64,000 nucleotides of DNA from an uncultured Poribacteria bacterium (GCA_951813545.1 OX638352.1:1984001-2048000), one strand, 5' to 3'; positions 25,866 through 35,657 are shown, numbered from the stretch's first letter. A program made the numbers and translations. The notes: generated by a model not told the origin, from the letters alone.

Positions 25866-25897
25866 CATTTAGGGCAACACACCTTTGTAAGGGTGCA

Positions 25898-26560
25898 ATG
25901 TTTCCAATGGCGAATCCCCATCTTTATAAACCGAACCTTGTCATCGTCATTTCCGGACCCTCCGGCTCAGGGAAAAGTACCGTCATTAATGCGCTTTGCA
26001 AATTGGATGAAACGCTGCGGTTATCCATCTCTGCAACGACGCGTAATCCGCGTCGAAGTGAAAAAGACGGTGTTGATTACCATTTTTTGTCAAAAGCAGA
26101 ATTTGAAAAGCATATTCAGCAAGGCAGCTTCTTAGAATCGGAAGAATACGGAGGCAATCTCTACGGCACGCTCAAATCTGAAATAGCCGCGGCACGCGAA
26201 GCTGGGAAAGACTCTATCTTAGAGATTGAGGTAAAGGGCTCTCTGGAAATTCAAAAGCAAAACCTCGCCCCAGCGAGAAGTGTTCTCATCTTCATCATAC
26301 CCCCATCGTTGACAACTTTAGAGGAACGCCTCCGCCGTAGAAAAACAGAATCAGAGGCGGAACTGAAACAACGATTGGACATAGCAAAGTCCGAAGTCCG
26401 CGAGATTAAGCATTACGATTACTGGGTTAGTAATCCAGAGGACGCAGTCCAAGATGCCGTTCAACAAATTCAGACTATCATTAATGCTGAGCGATCCCGC
26501 GTTGATGACAAACTGATAGAGACAATTAACCCCCTGCTCGGCGTTAGCTGCGGTGATTAG
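25898..26560 (+). CDS. gmk: Guanylate kinase
   Basis: The 220-residue protein phosphorylates GMP to GDP with ATP. The P-loop ISGPSGSGKST is near the N-terminus. It is followed by the GMP-binding SISATTRNPRRSEKDGVDYHF, FLESEEYGGNLYGT, and the lid region RLRRRKTESEAELKQRL, all diagnostic. A short C-terminal extension after VQQIQTII is not conserved. The ATG at 25898 has an AAGGG site close upstream, and a second ATG three codons on is also possible. It lies 32 bases after the ferredoxin gene. Confidence 0.96.
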   Translation: MFPMANPHLYKPNLVIVISGPSGSGKSTVINALCKLDETLRLSISATTRNPRRSEKDGVDYHFLSKAEFEKHIQQGSFLESEEYGGNLYGTLKSEIAAAREAGKDSILEIEVKGSLEIQKQNLAPARSVLIFIIPPSLTTLEERLRRRKTESEAELKQRLDIAKSEVREIKHYDYWVSNPEDAVQDAVQQIQTIINAERSRVDDKLIETINPLLGVSCGD

Positions 26561-26630
26561 ACCCAGACACCGCGTTTTAAAATTGAACATAAGTCCGTAC
26601 TGAGATTTACAAGAATAACCACAAAAAAAA

Positions 26631-27866
26631 ATGGAATTCAGAGATCGGACCATCATCTTAGGTGTCACGGGTGGTATAGCCATCCACAAATCGATCGATT
26701 TGGCAAGCCAACTCGTCAAAAGCGGTGCATCCGTCCACGTCGTGATGACGGAAAACGCTACTCGTCTCGTGCAGCCTTTGCAATTCCAAGTTATCTCTCG
26801 GAACCCTGTCCTCCTGAACCTATTCGACACAGGAACAGATTGGAAACCGCCCCACATTGATCTCGCCGACCGTGCCGATCTGCTTGCGATTGTCCCTGCC
26901 ACAGCGAACACCATCGGTAAATTCGCAAACGGCATCGCTGATGACGCACTCTCTACCGTCGCTGTGTCCGTTCACTGCCCGATACTCCTCGCACCCGCAA
27001 TGAACGGACACATGTATCACAACCCTCTTGTCCAAAGAAACATCGACACTTTGAAAACACACGGTGTTCACTTTATCGAACCTGCAAGTGGTGATTTAGC
27101 ATGCGGCTATGAAGGGACAGGACGACTGAATACAGTAGAGACGATCTTTCAAGCTATGAGCGATATTTTGACAAGTCGCGATTCGGAGATTGCTCCTACC
27201 AGAAGCGCAGGTGATTTGCAAGGGACCCGCGTCCTCGTCACGGCAGGTGCGACGCGTGAATACATAGATCCCGTCAGGTTTATCACCAACCGTTCCAGTG
27301 GAAAGATGGGCTACGCTATTGCTGAAGCGGCAGCACAGCGCGGTGCTGAAGTCCGTTTGATTAGTGGTAGCACCACTGTTTCTGCCCCGCTTGGCATTGA
27401 GATCGAACATGTCGAAACAACGCTCGAAATGCACGATGCAGCCCTGCAAACGTTTGATGAAACAGATATCGTCATCATGGCGGCGGCACCTGCTGACTAT
27501 CGTCCACGCGAATTTACGCCTCATAAAATCAAAAAGACGACCGATACATTGACACTCTCACTCGAAAAGAATCCGGACATCGCGCAGGCTCTTGGTGAAC
27601 GGAAAACCCATCAAACGCTCGTCTGTTTTGCCGCCGAAACCAACGATCTTCTCGAAAACGCTAAGAAAAAATTGATACGTAAAAACTGCGATCTTATTGT
27701 TGCAAACGATATTCTTGCGGAAGGTGCTGGATTTGAATCTGATACCAATATCGTCACGCTGTTGGATCGGCACGGCACCTGCGAACAACTCCCACGTTCT
27801 TTAAAGCGAGACGTAGCGGATGTCATCTTAACAAAGGTTGTTTCTATGCGAAACAGCATGAAATAA
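26631..27866 (+). CDS. coaBC: Bifunctional CoaBC (coenzyme A biosynthesis)
   Basis: The 411-residue protein joins 4'-phosphopantothenoyl-L-cysteine decarboxylase (CoaC, residues 1-190) and phosphopantothenate-cysteine ligase (CoaB, 195-405). The flavin-binding part shows GVTGGIAIHKSIDLASQLV and the PATANT motif, and the catalytic cysteine is in LACGYEGTGRL. CoaB shows RVLVTAGATREYIDPVRFI, NRSSGKMGYAIAEAA and the K-rich KIKK. The two activities convert phosphopantothenate and cysteine to phosphopantetheine. It lies between gmk and rsmA on the same strand with short gaps, a typical housekeeping grouping. Confidence 0.96.
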   Translation: MEFRDRTIILGVTGGIAIHKSIDLASQLVKSGASVHVVMTENATRLVQPLQFQVISRNPVLLNLFDTGTDWKPPHIDLADRADLLAIVPATANTIGKFANGIADDALSTVAVSVHCPILLAPAMNGHMYHNPLVQRNIDTLKTHGVHFIEPASGDLACGYEGTGRLNTVETIFQAMSDILTSRDSEIAPTRSAGDLQGTRVLVTAGATREYIDPVRFITNRSSGKMGYAIAEAAAQRGAEVRLISGSTTVSAPLGIEIEHVETTLEMHDAALQTFDETDIVIMAAAPADYRPREFTPHKIKKTTDTLTLSLEKNPDIAQALGERKTHQTLVCFAAETNDLLENAKKKLIRKNCDLIVANDILAEGAGFESDTNIVTLLDRHGTCEQLPRSLKRDVADVILTKVVSMRNSMK

Positions 27867-27880
27867 GTCATTTGCCACAG

Positions 27881-28732
27881 ATGAATCACCAACAGGTCCG
27901 CGACTTCTTTACCCTAAATCAGACCCGCCCTAAAAAACAATTAGGACAAAACTTCCTCGTTAATCCAGAAGTCCTCAAAATTATCACCGAAGCAGGGGAA
28001 CTAACAGACACCGATACAGTCATAGAAATCGGTGCAGGTTTAGGGTGTCTCACAGACGTGATAGCGCGGTGTGCCAAACACGTGATCGCCGTTGAAGTGG
28101 ACGAATTGTTATACAAAGCGTTAGCAGCCCAATTTACGATAGACCCACACGTCCAACTCCTCAACGCCGACATTCTTAAACTGGAACTTGACTCACTGTT
28201 GTCGGACGACACACGGACTGTGCCTACTACATTTAAAGTTATAGCGAACCTACCCTATAGCATCACGACACCCATCTTGTGGAAACTCCTCAATCACCAC
28301 AAACAGATCCATAGTTGCGTGTTAATGATGCAGAAGGAGGTAGCGGAAAGGATTGTCGCCGGACCGGGAGGAAAGGATTACGGTGCATTGACAATTGGTG
28401 TTACCTATCATGCTGATGCGACACTCATCGCCACTCTGCCACCAGAAAACTTTTATCCCGCGCCCAAAGTAGATTCTGCCCTCTTAAAACTAACGATGCG
28501 TGAAAATCCAAAGGTTGCGGTTGACGATGAGGAACTTTTCTTTAAAATAGTGCGGATGGCGTTTCGGACACGACGAAAGATGCTAAAAAACACCTTAACC
28601 AGAGGTAGGCTCGCACCAGCAGAGGTTTTAGTCGCCGCATTTGAAGAGCTTGGAATAGCTCCACAGAGACGTCCCGAAACATTAGACATCACGGAATTCG
28701 CAGCCTTCACCAATTTTTTGTCTCGGTCTTAG
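27881..28732 (+). CDS. rsmA: 16S rRNA dimethyladenosine transferase RsmA (KsgA)
   Basis: The enzyme dimethylates two adjacent adenosines in the 3' hairpin of 16S rRNA. Diagnostic stretches are KKQLGQNFLVNPEVL, the SAM-binding EIGAGLGCLTD, NLPYSITTPILWKLL (the catalytic NLPY motif), MMQKEVAERI and the C-terminal FRTRRKMLKNTL. Length is normal. I start at the ATG 27881. An upstream in-frame TTG (27872) would add three residues. It begins 14 bases after coaBC ends and closes this plus-strand run at a strong hairpin. Confidence 0.96.
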   Translation: MNHQQVRDFFTLNQTRPKKQLGQNFLVNPEVLKIITEAGELTDTDTVIEIGAGLGCLTDVIARCAKHVIAVEVDELLYKALAAQFTIDPHVQLLNADILKLELDSLLSDDTRTVPTTFKVIANLPYSITTPILWKLLNHHKQIHSCVLMMQKEVAERIVAGPGGKDYGALTIGVTYHADATLIATLPPENFYPAPKVDSALLKLTMRENPKVAVDDEELFFKIVRMAFRTRRKMLKNTLTRGRLAPAEVLVAAFEELGIAPQRRPETLDITEFAAFTNFLSRS

Positions 28733-28763
28733 GTGTTTATATTTCTGATTTTGGGACTTTAAA

Positions 28764-28791
28764 GTAGGGGTTGGGCAACCCAACCCCCTAC
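28764..28791. terminator. Hairpin between convergent genes, possible bidirectional terminator
   Basis: GTAGGGGTTGGG pairs with CCCAACCCCCTAC around a 3-base loop, with one bulged C. It lies between the 3' ends of rsmA and the convergent lipoprotein gene. No T-run follows, so its terminator role is only probable. Confidence 0.45.
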
Positions 28792-28795
28792 GGCA

Positions 28796-29569
28796 TCACA
28801 ATCGGACATCTAATTCAAAAAGTTGCCAATACACGATTTTCCAATCCCGTTCCTCACGGCGAAATTCAAATTGGCACAGTGCTTTGAGTTCCCTTAAGTC
28901 AAGATCTTCCCCTTTTTCGGCGTTTATATCAAGTCGAAGTTCCACCGCTGCCTTTCGGGCATGTGTAATATCCATCACCATATCCTGGAACAGGAATTGA
29001 AGTGAGACGTACTCCTCAAAGAGTTGTGTGATTGCCGGAACAACATCTGCATAATTTTCAGGAATGATTCCTGATGCCACACCGAAAAGTGTGGCTGGAT
29101 CCTCAGCAGCGACGTAGGTCTCCGAAAAGAGTTCCTCAATCGCTCCAATGTTTTCCATATCTACGGATTCAAGAAGGTCAGCAAAATTGTCAAAAAATTC
29201 CTGTATTTCTACAGCTGGATCCCGCAGTGGTGTCAACATAACATTCACAACCAAACGCTCTTGGTTGAGAGTAATGGGTTGGCTATACGGTTTGTAATCC
29301 GGATCTGAAACAATTAAGGTATGCGTATCTCCATAAGGAACACCTTGAAAGGCGTAAGCACCATCCACACCAGTTTCGATCAATTGCTCCAGCAGCTTTA
29401 CAGTTGACCCAGGAATTCGATTCCCTGTTCCAACATCGGTGATATGGCCAGAGATCGCTCCGTATTTAATCACCACTGGTTCTTCAGGTTCAGTTGTTTC
29501 TTCTGCTTCCCCACATGCAAAAATGCATGCCAGCAATAAAAGAAGCAAAGTATTTTTTTTCAGTGTCAT
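28796..29569 (-). CDS. Lipoprotein with a carboxypeptidase-regulatory-like domain
   Basis: The 257-residue protein has a lipobox (ACIFAC) after a leucine-rich signal peptide, then an acidic linker. A beta-sandwich of the CarboxypepD_reg type follows (about residues 37-112: GAISGHITDVGTGNRIPGST, GAYAFQGVPYGDTHTLIV). The C-terminal half (about 115-257) looks like an NTF2/SnoaL-type alpha-beta domain ending in CQFEFRREERDWKIVYWQ. Domain assignment of the second part is tentative. It probably sits on the periplasmic side of a membrane, function unknown. The ATG has an AAGGA site. Confidence 0.75.
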   Translation of the reverse strand: MTLKKNTLLLLLLACIFACGEAEETTEPEEPVVIKYGAISGHITDVGTGNRIPGSTVKLLEQLIETGVDGAYAFQGVPYGDTHTLIVSDPDYKPYSQPITLNQERLVVNVMLTPLRDPAVEIQEFFDNFADLLESVDMENIGAIEELFSETYVAAEDPATLFGVASGIIPENYADVVPAITQLFEEYVSLQFLFQDMVMDITHARKAAVELRLDINAEKGEDLDLRELKALCQFEFRREERDWKIVYWQLFELDVRL

Positions 29570-29687
29570 GGTCTGTTTGCCATCCTTTAATGGTTATCAG
29601 TTATCAGTACTCGGCGGTCAGCCAGAGAGCCTCGTGGCATTCAAATGAACTGTGTATTCCAAACACCGACAACCAACAATCGAAAAG

Positions 29688-31145
29688 TCAGATTTTATTA
29701 TAATCGAAAAATTTCTCAAGCGTTTGTGAATTCGGCGGTTTTGTGAACAGAGAAACGACTATCAGAGTGACAGACGAAACAGCGATCAGGATCGCAGCAG
29801 GCATAATACCGGTGCCGCCCACACTATACCCAGGGGTCTGCCAGTTTTGGAGAAAGAAATAGAGCCATAATAAGATAACGCTTATGACCGCGGCGAATGC
29901 TCCCTGCTTTGTGCTACGCCGCCAGAATAACGCTGCAACCACAATTGGAAAGAGACCCGCAAATCCGGTGAAGGACCAGACAGCAAGTCTAAAAATACTC
30001 GGTGTGGCGATAAGTGAGATTAGATAGGTGATGCAAAGGACACCAGTCACAAATAAGCGACCGACCCACACCTTCTGTCTCTCCGAAAACGCTTCCCGGC
30101 GATAATGCTCAACGATATCGTGTGTGAACATGCTCCCTATAGCAAGCGATTGTGAATCCAGCGATGACATAATCGCAGCGAAGACACCCGCCCCTAAAAA
30201 TCCGGCTAAGACCCCAGGGGCATGTATATGAATCATCTGAATCAGTACATTGTTCGCTTGCGCCCCCTTTAAACCCGGAACATCCACATTCCCCAATATT
30301 CCGAGCAGCACGCTCGGAATCCATACAATCGCAATACACAACGGGTACAAAATAATTGCATAACGGAATGTCCCTACATCCTTTGCCGTTAGGAAATGTG
30401 AAAAGATATGTGGAAACATACCAACACAGAGCGGAATACAGAGATATGTTAAGAGTTCCAACGGTTTTATATGCTCCGCCTGCATCAGTAAACCAGGGTC
30501 TATTTTAGAGATTGCGTTTGAAAACCCGCCCATCCGATTTGTGATGACGAAAAAAGTGATACCTCCGAGTGTCATGAAAACGAGCGTTTGGAATGTGTTT
30601 ACCCATGCAGTGCCTCGCATGCCACTGTAGGTAACATAACAGAGGACAACAGCACAGATGAGTAAACCACCGCCCCACTGTGGAATCTTACCATCTGTGA
30701 GCGTTGTCAATGTTCCACCGCCACCCATCACTCCGATAAGCAGATATGGGATGAGCAGCAACACAAACACGATGAAAAGAAGCAGCCCCAAGCCATCTGA
30801 TTCCCATCGGTCGCGGAAGTACTGTGCCTGTGTCATATAGCCGAACCGCTTTCCGAGCCGCCACAGGCGAGTCCCGATGAAAAGGAACACACACGGCACA
30901 ACTATCGCAGAAGAAGAAGCCATCAACGCGAAAACACCGATACCTCTGTGATAAGCTTCACCCGATGCGCCGAGGATCGAGAATGCTGTCATGTTCGTCC
31001 CAAAAAGCGTCATCAATAGGATAAACCAATTGATTGTCCGACTCGCGACGAAGTAGTCTTCCCCAGTGTTTCGGAAGAGTTTATGGCTCAGAACACCGAG
31101 CAACAGCACCATAGCGAGGTAGATAAATATAATAGCGAGACTCAT
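29688..31145 (-). CDS. Sodium:solute symporter (SSS family)
   Basis: The protein has a dozen or so hydrophobic helices and SSS-family features: GEDYFVASRTINWFILLMTLFGTNMTAFSILGASGEAYHRG near the N-terminus, and FAAIMSSLDSQSLAIGSMFTHDIVEHY in the core. These regions line the sodium and substrate sites. It imports an organic solute with Na+, but the substrate (acid, sugar or amino acid) cannot be told. Its ATG (31145) overlaps the stop of the DUF3311 gene in an ATGA, a common arrangement in which the small protein is the symporter's companion subunit. Confidence 0.9.
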   Translation of the reverse strand: MSLAIIFIYLAMVLLLGVLSHKLFRNTGEDYFVASRTINWFILLMTLFGTNMTAFSILGASGEAYHRGIGVFALMASSSAIVVPCVFLFIGTRLWRLGKRFGYMTQAQYFRDRWESDGLGLLLFIVFVLLLIPYLLIGVMGGGGTLTTLTDGKIPQWGGGLLICAVVLCYVTYSGMRGTAWVNTFQTLVFMTLGGITFFVITNRMGGFSNAISKIDPGLLMQAEHIKPLELLTYLCIPLCVGMFPHIFSHFLTAKDVGTFRYAIILYPLCIAIVWIPSVLLGILGNVDVPGLKGAQANNVLIQMIHIHAPGVLAGFLGAGVFAAIMSSLDSQSLAIGSMFTHDIVEHYRREAFSERQKVWVGRLFVTGVLCITYLISLIATPSIFRLAVWSFTGFAGLFPIVVAALFWRRSTKQGAFAAVISVILLWLYFFLQNWQTPGYSVGGTGIMPAAILIAVSSVTLIVVSLFTKPPNSQTLEKFFDYNKI

Positions 31146-31342
31146 TTCTCTCCCCAATCCCCACGCGCTTTGACGAAGGCTGCCATTAGCAACGTCGCCA
31201 CAAGGCAGTAACCAATATGATAGAGCAGCCCTACCGGCATCCCTAAAACGAGCTGCGGTGTTTTCCAGAACCAGAAATCGTTGTGTAGCAAAAACAGCAG
31301 CACGAGCAAGCCGTACAACAACGATCTAACTGGACTTTTCAT
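31142..31342 (-). CDS. DUF3311-type small membrane protein
   Basis: The 66-residue protein has two hydrophobic helices (LLYGLLVLLFLLHNDFWFW and MPVGLLYHIGYCLVATLLMAAFV) with the short loop KTPQLVLG between them. That is the pattern of DUF3311 proteins that accompany SSS symporters. The ATG at 31342 has a strong AAGGAGG site and lies 17 bases inside the end of the upstream TRAP gene. Its stop overlaps the symporter start. The overlaps suggest translational coupling of all three membrane proteins. Confidence 0.82.
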   Translation of the reverse strand: MKSPVRSLLYGLLVLLFLLHNDFWFWKTPQLVLGMPVGLLYHIGYCLVATLLMAAFVKARGDWGEK

Positions 31343-33482
31343 GATGCTCCTCCTTTTTTCGCCAATTATAGTAGAAAATGACAATACTTGCGAGGACTAC
31401 TATGCCGTGAATCCATACAAACTGCATGCGGGTCGGTAGAAAAAAGAGAATGAATGCAGCAATAAACAGAATCCCACGTGTCCATAGCGGCAATTTGTTA
31501 AAGACATAGCCAGCAATCGCAGCAGCAAAGATAATCGTCCCAACCAGCGTTAGTGAGAAATTTCCGAAAACCGTCCACACTTCTGGTGTACGACCCTCCT
31601 CACTCAACCAGAGCAACGCGGGCCGCAATACAAACGCGTAAGGCAGGGCAAAACCAACAAGTGCGAACCTGAACGCAGCGAATCCGGTTGCCATTATCCC
31701 CGAACCAGCGATCGCAGCTGCGGCATACGCTGCTAAGGCGACAGGCGGGGTTACCATTGACATCATTCCGAAATAAAAAATGAAAAAGTGTGCTGCGAGC
31801 GGAACAATTCCCAAGTCCAGAAGCACGGGACCCACCAAGATAGCCATCAACAAATAACAGACCGATGAAGGCAATCCCATCCCCAGAATAATTGTTGAAA
31901 TCATGAGAAAGAACAGTGCTAATATCAGACTCGTAGACGCAAGTGGTAAGAGTGTCGATGGCAACTTGCTACCGATCCCCGTTAGTGTTACCACACCTAA
32001 GATGATACCGACACACGCTGCAGCTGCAATTAGCGATACACCACTCTGTGCTGCCCGCTTGCAAGGCGATGTTAAGAAGTCCGTGCCTTTCAGTAAATTC
32101 GATCGATCTCGGGATCCTCGGATCAAGAAATCTAACAGGCTTATCACAAGGACTACTAACAGACTCCAACTCACCGCGCGGAACGCCGTAGCACCCATCA
32201 GCAGAAACCCGATAAGTGTAACAAATGCCGCCAGAAAGATGCCACCTTGCAGCGTCAAAAGTTTTTCGTGATTTTCTCCGTGTTCGTTGTCCCTCGCTTC
32301 TTCAGGTGTGTGAACGGTAGAGGGTATGTGCTTGGTACTCTTTGCTGAAAAGTGTACCATACAGAGCATCCCAGTGTAGTAAAGGATTGCTGGCAGCAAC
32401 GCCGCCCTGATGATCTCTAAATATGTGACAGCAGGTTCCACGATTTCCAGCATCATATACGCGGCTGCACCCATAATAGGTGGAACTAACGCGCCGCCAG
32501 AACTCGCGGCGGCTTCAATCCCTCCTGCTATTGCAGGTTGAAACCCAGCGCGTTGCATCAACGGAATCGTAAACGTGCCGGTCGTTGCCGTGTTTGCCAC
32601 GGCGGAACCGGACAACGATCCCATCATACCACTGCTTAGGACAGCAACTTTCGCCGGGGCACCGGCACCTGAACCGAACACGCGCCTCGCCAAATCTAAG
32701 ATATAATTGGTGGCACCCGTACGCTCCAATAAAGCCCCAAACAACACAAAAAGAAATACATAAGTGAACATCACCCGAAGTGCGATGCCGAAAGTGCCTT
32801 GACTGTGTAAGAATGTCTGACTAACAATACGCTGGAGGGAATACCCACGATGTGGAAACAACCCATCTGGCATAAACTGCCCAAAGCCAGCATAGAGAAG
32901 AAAAGCGAGAGCGAGGAGTGGAAGCGTCACACCAATAGAACGGCGCGTCGCCTCTAAAATCAAGATAAGTCCGAACCCGCCAATCACATAATCCAGTAAC
33001 AGCTCCGCTCCTGCACGGTCCCCAAGAGACTTACCATCTAACCAGAAGGTCTGAAAGACCGGTTCCGTCTGACTGACAACATAGCCGAAGCAGATAATCA
33101 CACTGCCCATCAGCACGATATCCAGAAGTCGAAAGGCAGGATGGTCCTCAAAACGTGGATGAACAGGGTATCTCAAAAATACCACTATTAACCCAAGCAT
33201 CGCGAAGAGTGCCAACTCAGATTGTGGTGCAAGCTGCGGATAGTTAACCTCGGCTAAGATAAAGAGACACAGCAGCATCGAGACTACAAGGAAAATGTTA
33301 TTTTTTATCTTTTCTATCAATAGATTAACCAAATTCTGCTTTTTGGGTTTGATGGTGTGGTTTGAACTTCGCTCGTTTTCTAAGGTACAGGTTTGCAAGA
33401 CAGAGAACAAGATGCCCCAATTTTCTTTAAGTTTAACAGGAAAGAAGCGGTAAATCAAGGGAAAAAGGGTAGTACTGCCCAC
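31326..33482 (-). CDS. TRAP transporter fused permease (4TM/12TM)
   Basis: The 718-residue protein is a DctQ-DctM fusion of the TAXI-TRAP type. The first hydrophobic block (about residues 55-205) is the small subunit and the second the 12-helix permease, with GSLSGSAVANTATTGTFTIPLM, GFQPAIAGGIEAAASSGGALVPPIMGAAAYMM and ILGMGLPSSVCYLLMAILVGP. It imports organic acids using a sodium or proton gradient together with a periplasmic binding protein. No binding-protein gene is adjacent. The start is a GTG at 33482 with no clear ribosome-binding site. A later start is possible because the first 50 residues are poorly conserved in type. Confidence 0.9.
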   Translation of the reverse strand: MGSTTLFPLIYRFFPVKLKENWGILFSVLQTCTLENERSSNHTIKPKKQNLVNLLIEKIKNNIFLVVSMLLCLFILAEVNYPQLAPQSELALFAMLGLIVVFLRYPVHPRFEDHPAFRLLDIVLMGSVIICFGYVVSQTEPVFQTFWLDGKSLGDRAGAELLLDYVIGGFGLILILEATRRSIGVTLPLLALAFLLYAGFGQFMPDGLFPHRGYSLQRIVSQTFLHSQGTFGIALRVMFTYVFLFVLFGALLERTGATNYILDLARRVFGSGAGAPAKVAVLSSGMMGSLSGSAVANTATTGTFTIPLMQRAGFQPAIAGGIEAAASSGGALVPPIMGAAAYMMLEIVEPAVTYLEIIRAALLPAILYYTGMLCMVHFSAKSTKHIPSTVHTPEEARDNEHGENHEKLLTLQGGIFLAAFVTLIGFLLMGATAFRAVSWSLLVVLVISLLDFLIRGSRDRSNLLKGTDFLTSPCKRAAQSGVSLIAAAACVGIILGVVTLTGIGSKLPSTLLPLASTSLILALFFLMISTIILGMGLPSSVCYLLMAILVGPVLLDLGIVPLAAHFFIFYFGMMSMVTPPVALAAYAAAAIAGSGIMATGFAAFRFALVGFALPYAFVLRPALLWLSEEGRTPEVWTVFGNFSLTLVGTIIFAAAIAGYVFNKLPLWTRGILFIAAFILFFLPTRMQFVWIHGIVVLASIVIFYYNWRKKEEHHEKSS

Positions 33483-33501
33483 TCGTGATAGGTCAGATGC
33501 T

Positions 33502-33924
33502 TCATTGCGCCCTGAATATCAAATTCTGCTTACTACGAACTTGATATCCGACCTTCCGATATAACCGACGAGAAGCCTCCGTATCTGGGGCAAGGAGGCT
33601 TCCGCGATAACCTTTCCTTTCAAAGTACGCGTGCACTTCTTGCATCAGGCGGGTTGCAATGCCTCGTCGGCGCATGTCCGGGGCGACAAATACATCCATA
33701 ACTTCTCCGAATTTCTGGACTTTTCCTTCAATACAGAGTGTAGTGCGTTCCCCCATTACATGTCCAACAACTCTTTTATTGAGAAATGCTAAACGAATCC
33801 CTTCAGGTTCAAGGTCTTCATCATCAAACTTATGTCGAAACCAATCCTCGTTGACAGGTCGAAATGCTAAAACAGCATTATCATCGCCGGGTTGCCAATG
33901 TCTGTAAATGATTGTATTGTGCAT
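33502..33924 (-). CDS. GNAT family N-acetyltransferase
   Basis: The 140-residue protein has the acetyl-CoA-binding core of GNAT enzymes: VMDVFVAPDMRRRGIATRLMQEVHAYF (the R/Q-x-x-G-x-G/A-type motif is RRRGIA), followed by YRGSLLAPDTEASRRLYRKVGYQ. It transfers an acetyl group to an amine of unknown identity in the cytoplasm. The ATG has an AAAGGA site. It precedes the TRAP gene by 20 bases on the same strand and could share its transcript. Confidence 0.88.
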   Translation of the reverse strand: MHNTIIYRHWQPGDDNAVLAFRPVNEDWFRHKFDDEDLEPEGIRLAFLNKRVVGHVMGERTTLCIEGKVQKFGEVMDVFVAPDMRRRGIATRLMQEVHAYFERKGYRGSLLAPDTEASRRLYRKVGYQVRSKQNLIFRAQ

Positions 33925-34388
33925 ACGTGTCCTTTCGCGTAAGAACAGATATGAACTATACTTGACAAAACAGATGTACTCCTTGAAGTAACCACATAAC
34001 GCGTGGTGCTAAGGGGTATCGTTGGTAGATATTAAGTGGAGCAAATTTATGGAAATTGCCCGGTAGCGCACCGGGAGCAGTGAAAGGGCAGTGAGATAAG
34101 ACTAACTTTAAGTTAACATTTTGAGGAAGGGAAAACCAATTGTTAACTATCGAAAATATAAACAGAGGCAGCGGTGCTTTAACACGCGTAGCGACTGCCA
34201 AAGCGGTTCGCACTCTGTTTAGCAAGTTTCTAACTGGGGTGTTTAGATAGAGACATCAAGTCACCTTCGGCTCATGTATAAATTTAGTGCAAAGTTTTTT
34301 AGAATCGTTTAGACTTTAGGGTATGGATTTCCCAATAATAGACCTCATAGATGAAGAACAAGCGTTAGAACCGAAAACTAAGACTATC
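33925..34388. other. Intergenic region, nothing recognised
   Basis: The 464 bases between the GNAT and ABC-permease genes contain a minus-strand open frame at 33956-34225. It has no ribosome-binding site and no recognisable residues, and I do not call it. No RNA gene or clear repeat is seen. Confidence 0.5.
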
Positions 34389-35657
34389 CTAATTCTCCGC
34401 TCGGAGCGCGTCAATAGGTGTCAGCCGCGCCGCCCGTATTGCAGGGTAGACACCGAAGCCAACGCCCATAAGAATTGAAAAGATAACGGAGATCAGTATC
34501 CATGGAAGAGAGAGGACAACAGGCCATTCTGGCACAATCGGTACGATGCGGACAGCGAGCCCTGCCATTCCGTGCGCCGCCATCCAACCGCCTGCGACAC
34601 CAAATATACTACCACAGAAACAGAGACAGATTGATTCCGTCAAAAATTGCCAGAAAATGTGAATCCGTCTTGCACCGACCGATTTCCGTAAACCGATCTC
34701 TCGCGTTTTCTCACCGACGGAAACAAGGCACATATTCATAATACCGATACCACCCACAAACAACGAGAAACTTGCGATGCTCCCCAGCGCGATTTTTATC
34801 ATCTTTTGCGTGTGCACAAGCCGCTGAATATTACCTTTCGGTATCCAATAACCGATAAAATCATCTTTCCCTCGGTGTCTTTTGCGTAGGACATCTTTAA
34901 CGGAATCAATGATATTGTAAACATCCGCATCTTTTTCAAAAAAGAGAACCAATCTGTCAACGTAGGGGTTGCCTATAAGTCGTTGTTGGCGTGTTGTCAA
35001 TGGGACACAAACGGTATCATCTAAAGAACGCCAAGAGCTGAAACTACTACCTTTTGCTTTCATCACACCGACAACACGTAGTCTTACCGAGGGCAGCCGC
35101 CAAGAAAACCGGACCTTTACCTCTTGTCCAACAGGAGAGGTGTCCCTGAACAACTCACTGGCAATATTGGCACCTAAGACGCAAACCTGAGTTGCGTTTT
35201 CAATATCGTTCTCGGAGAGGAATCTGCCTTCCTGAACCTCCCAGTGCATACCCAGCGCATAGTCTGCGGTGACACCTTCGAGATGCGGACTGGGTTGGCT
35301 GCCGTATGGGCTACTAATGAGGTGGGGACGGAATCTTTCATTTTTTGGTAAAACAAATAATATATTGGGGCATTCCGCTTCAATGGCATGAGCATCCTCA
35401 AAGGTATACCGCTCGGTTGTGCGTCGGACGAGCCGTCGACGTTTCCAAATGGTACTCTGTGTCCACAATTGGACTTGGTTTGCACCGCCAAGTTTTTCAA
35501 GGTCTTTGACAATGAGGCGTTTTGCACCATCACCGATAGCCATCATGCACAGCACACTGGCAATCCCAATAAGAATACCGAGAATAGACAACCCAGCACG
35601 CAATCGGTTTCGAGAAAGATGTAAGATGCCTGCAACAACGACATCACGGATTTTCAT
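34389..35657 (-). CDS. MacB-type ABC transporter permease (FtsX domain)
   Basis: The 422-residue protein has the MacB layout. One N-terminal helix (AGLSILGILIGIASVLCMMAIGDGA) is followed by a periplasmic core domain (about residues 55-285), then three C-terminal helices containing the FtsX signature (MCLVSVGEKTREIGLRKSVGARRI) and GFGVYPAIRAARLTPIDALRAE. Such permeases export lipoproteins, peptides or antibiotics or act as mechanotransmitters. The partner ATPase and periplasmic adaptor are usually adjacent, but neither is found beside this gene. No strong ribosome-binding site precedes the ATG. Confidence 0.9.
   Translation of the reverse strand: MKIRDVVVAGILHLSRNRLRAGLSILGILIGIASVLCMMAIGDGAKRLIVKDLEKLGGANQVQLWTQSTIWKRRRLVRRTTERYTFEDAHAIEAECPNILFVLPKNERFRPHLISSPYGSQPSPHLEGVTADYALGMHWEVQEGRFLSENDIENATQVCVLGANIASELFRDTSPVGQEVKVRFSWRLPSVRLRVVGVMKAKGSSFSSWRSLDDTVCVPLTTRQQRLIGNPYVDRLVLFFEKDADVYNIIDSVKDVLRKRHRGKDDFIGYWIPKGNIQRLVHTQKMIKIALGSIASFSLFVGGIGIMNMCLVSVGEKTREIGLRKSVGARRIHIFWQFLTESICLCFCGSIFGVAGGWMAAHGMAGLAVRIVPIVPEWPVVLSLPWILISVIFSILMGVGFGVYPAIRAARLTPIDALRAEN

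Noticed and set aside
33956..34225. Minus-strand open frame of 89 codons
   Set aside because: No ribosome-binding site and no recognisable sequence. Its composition does not resemble a coding gene.
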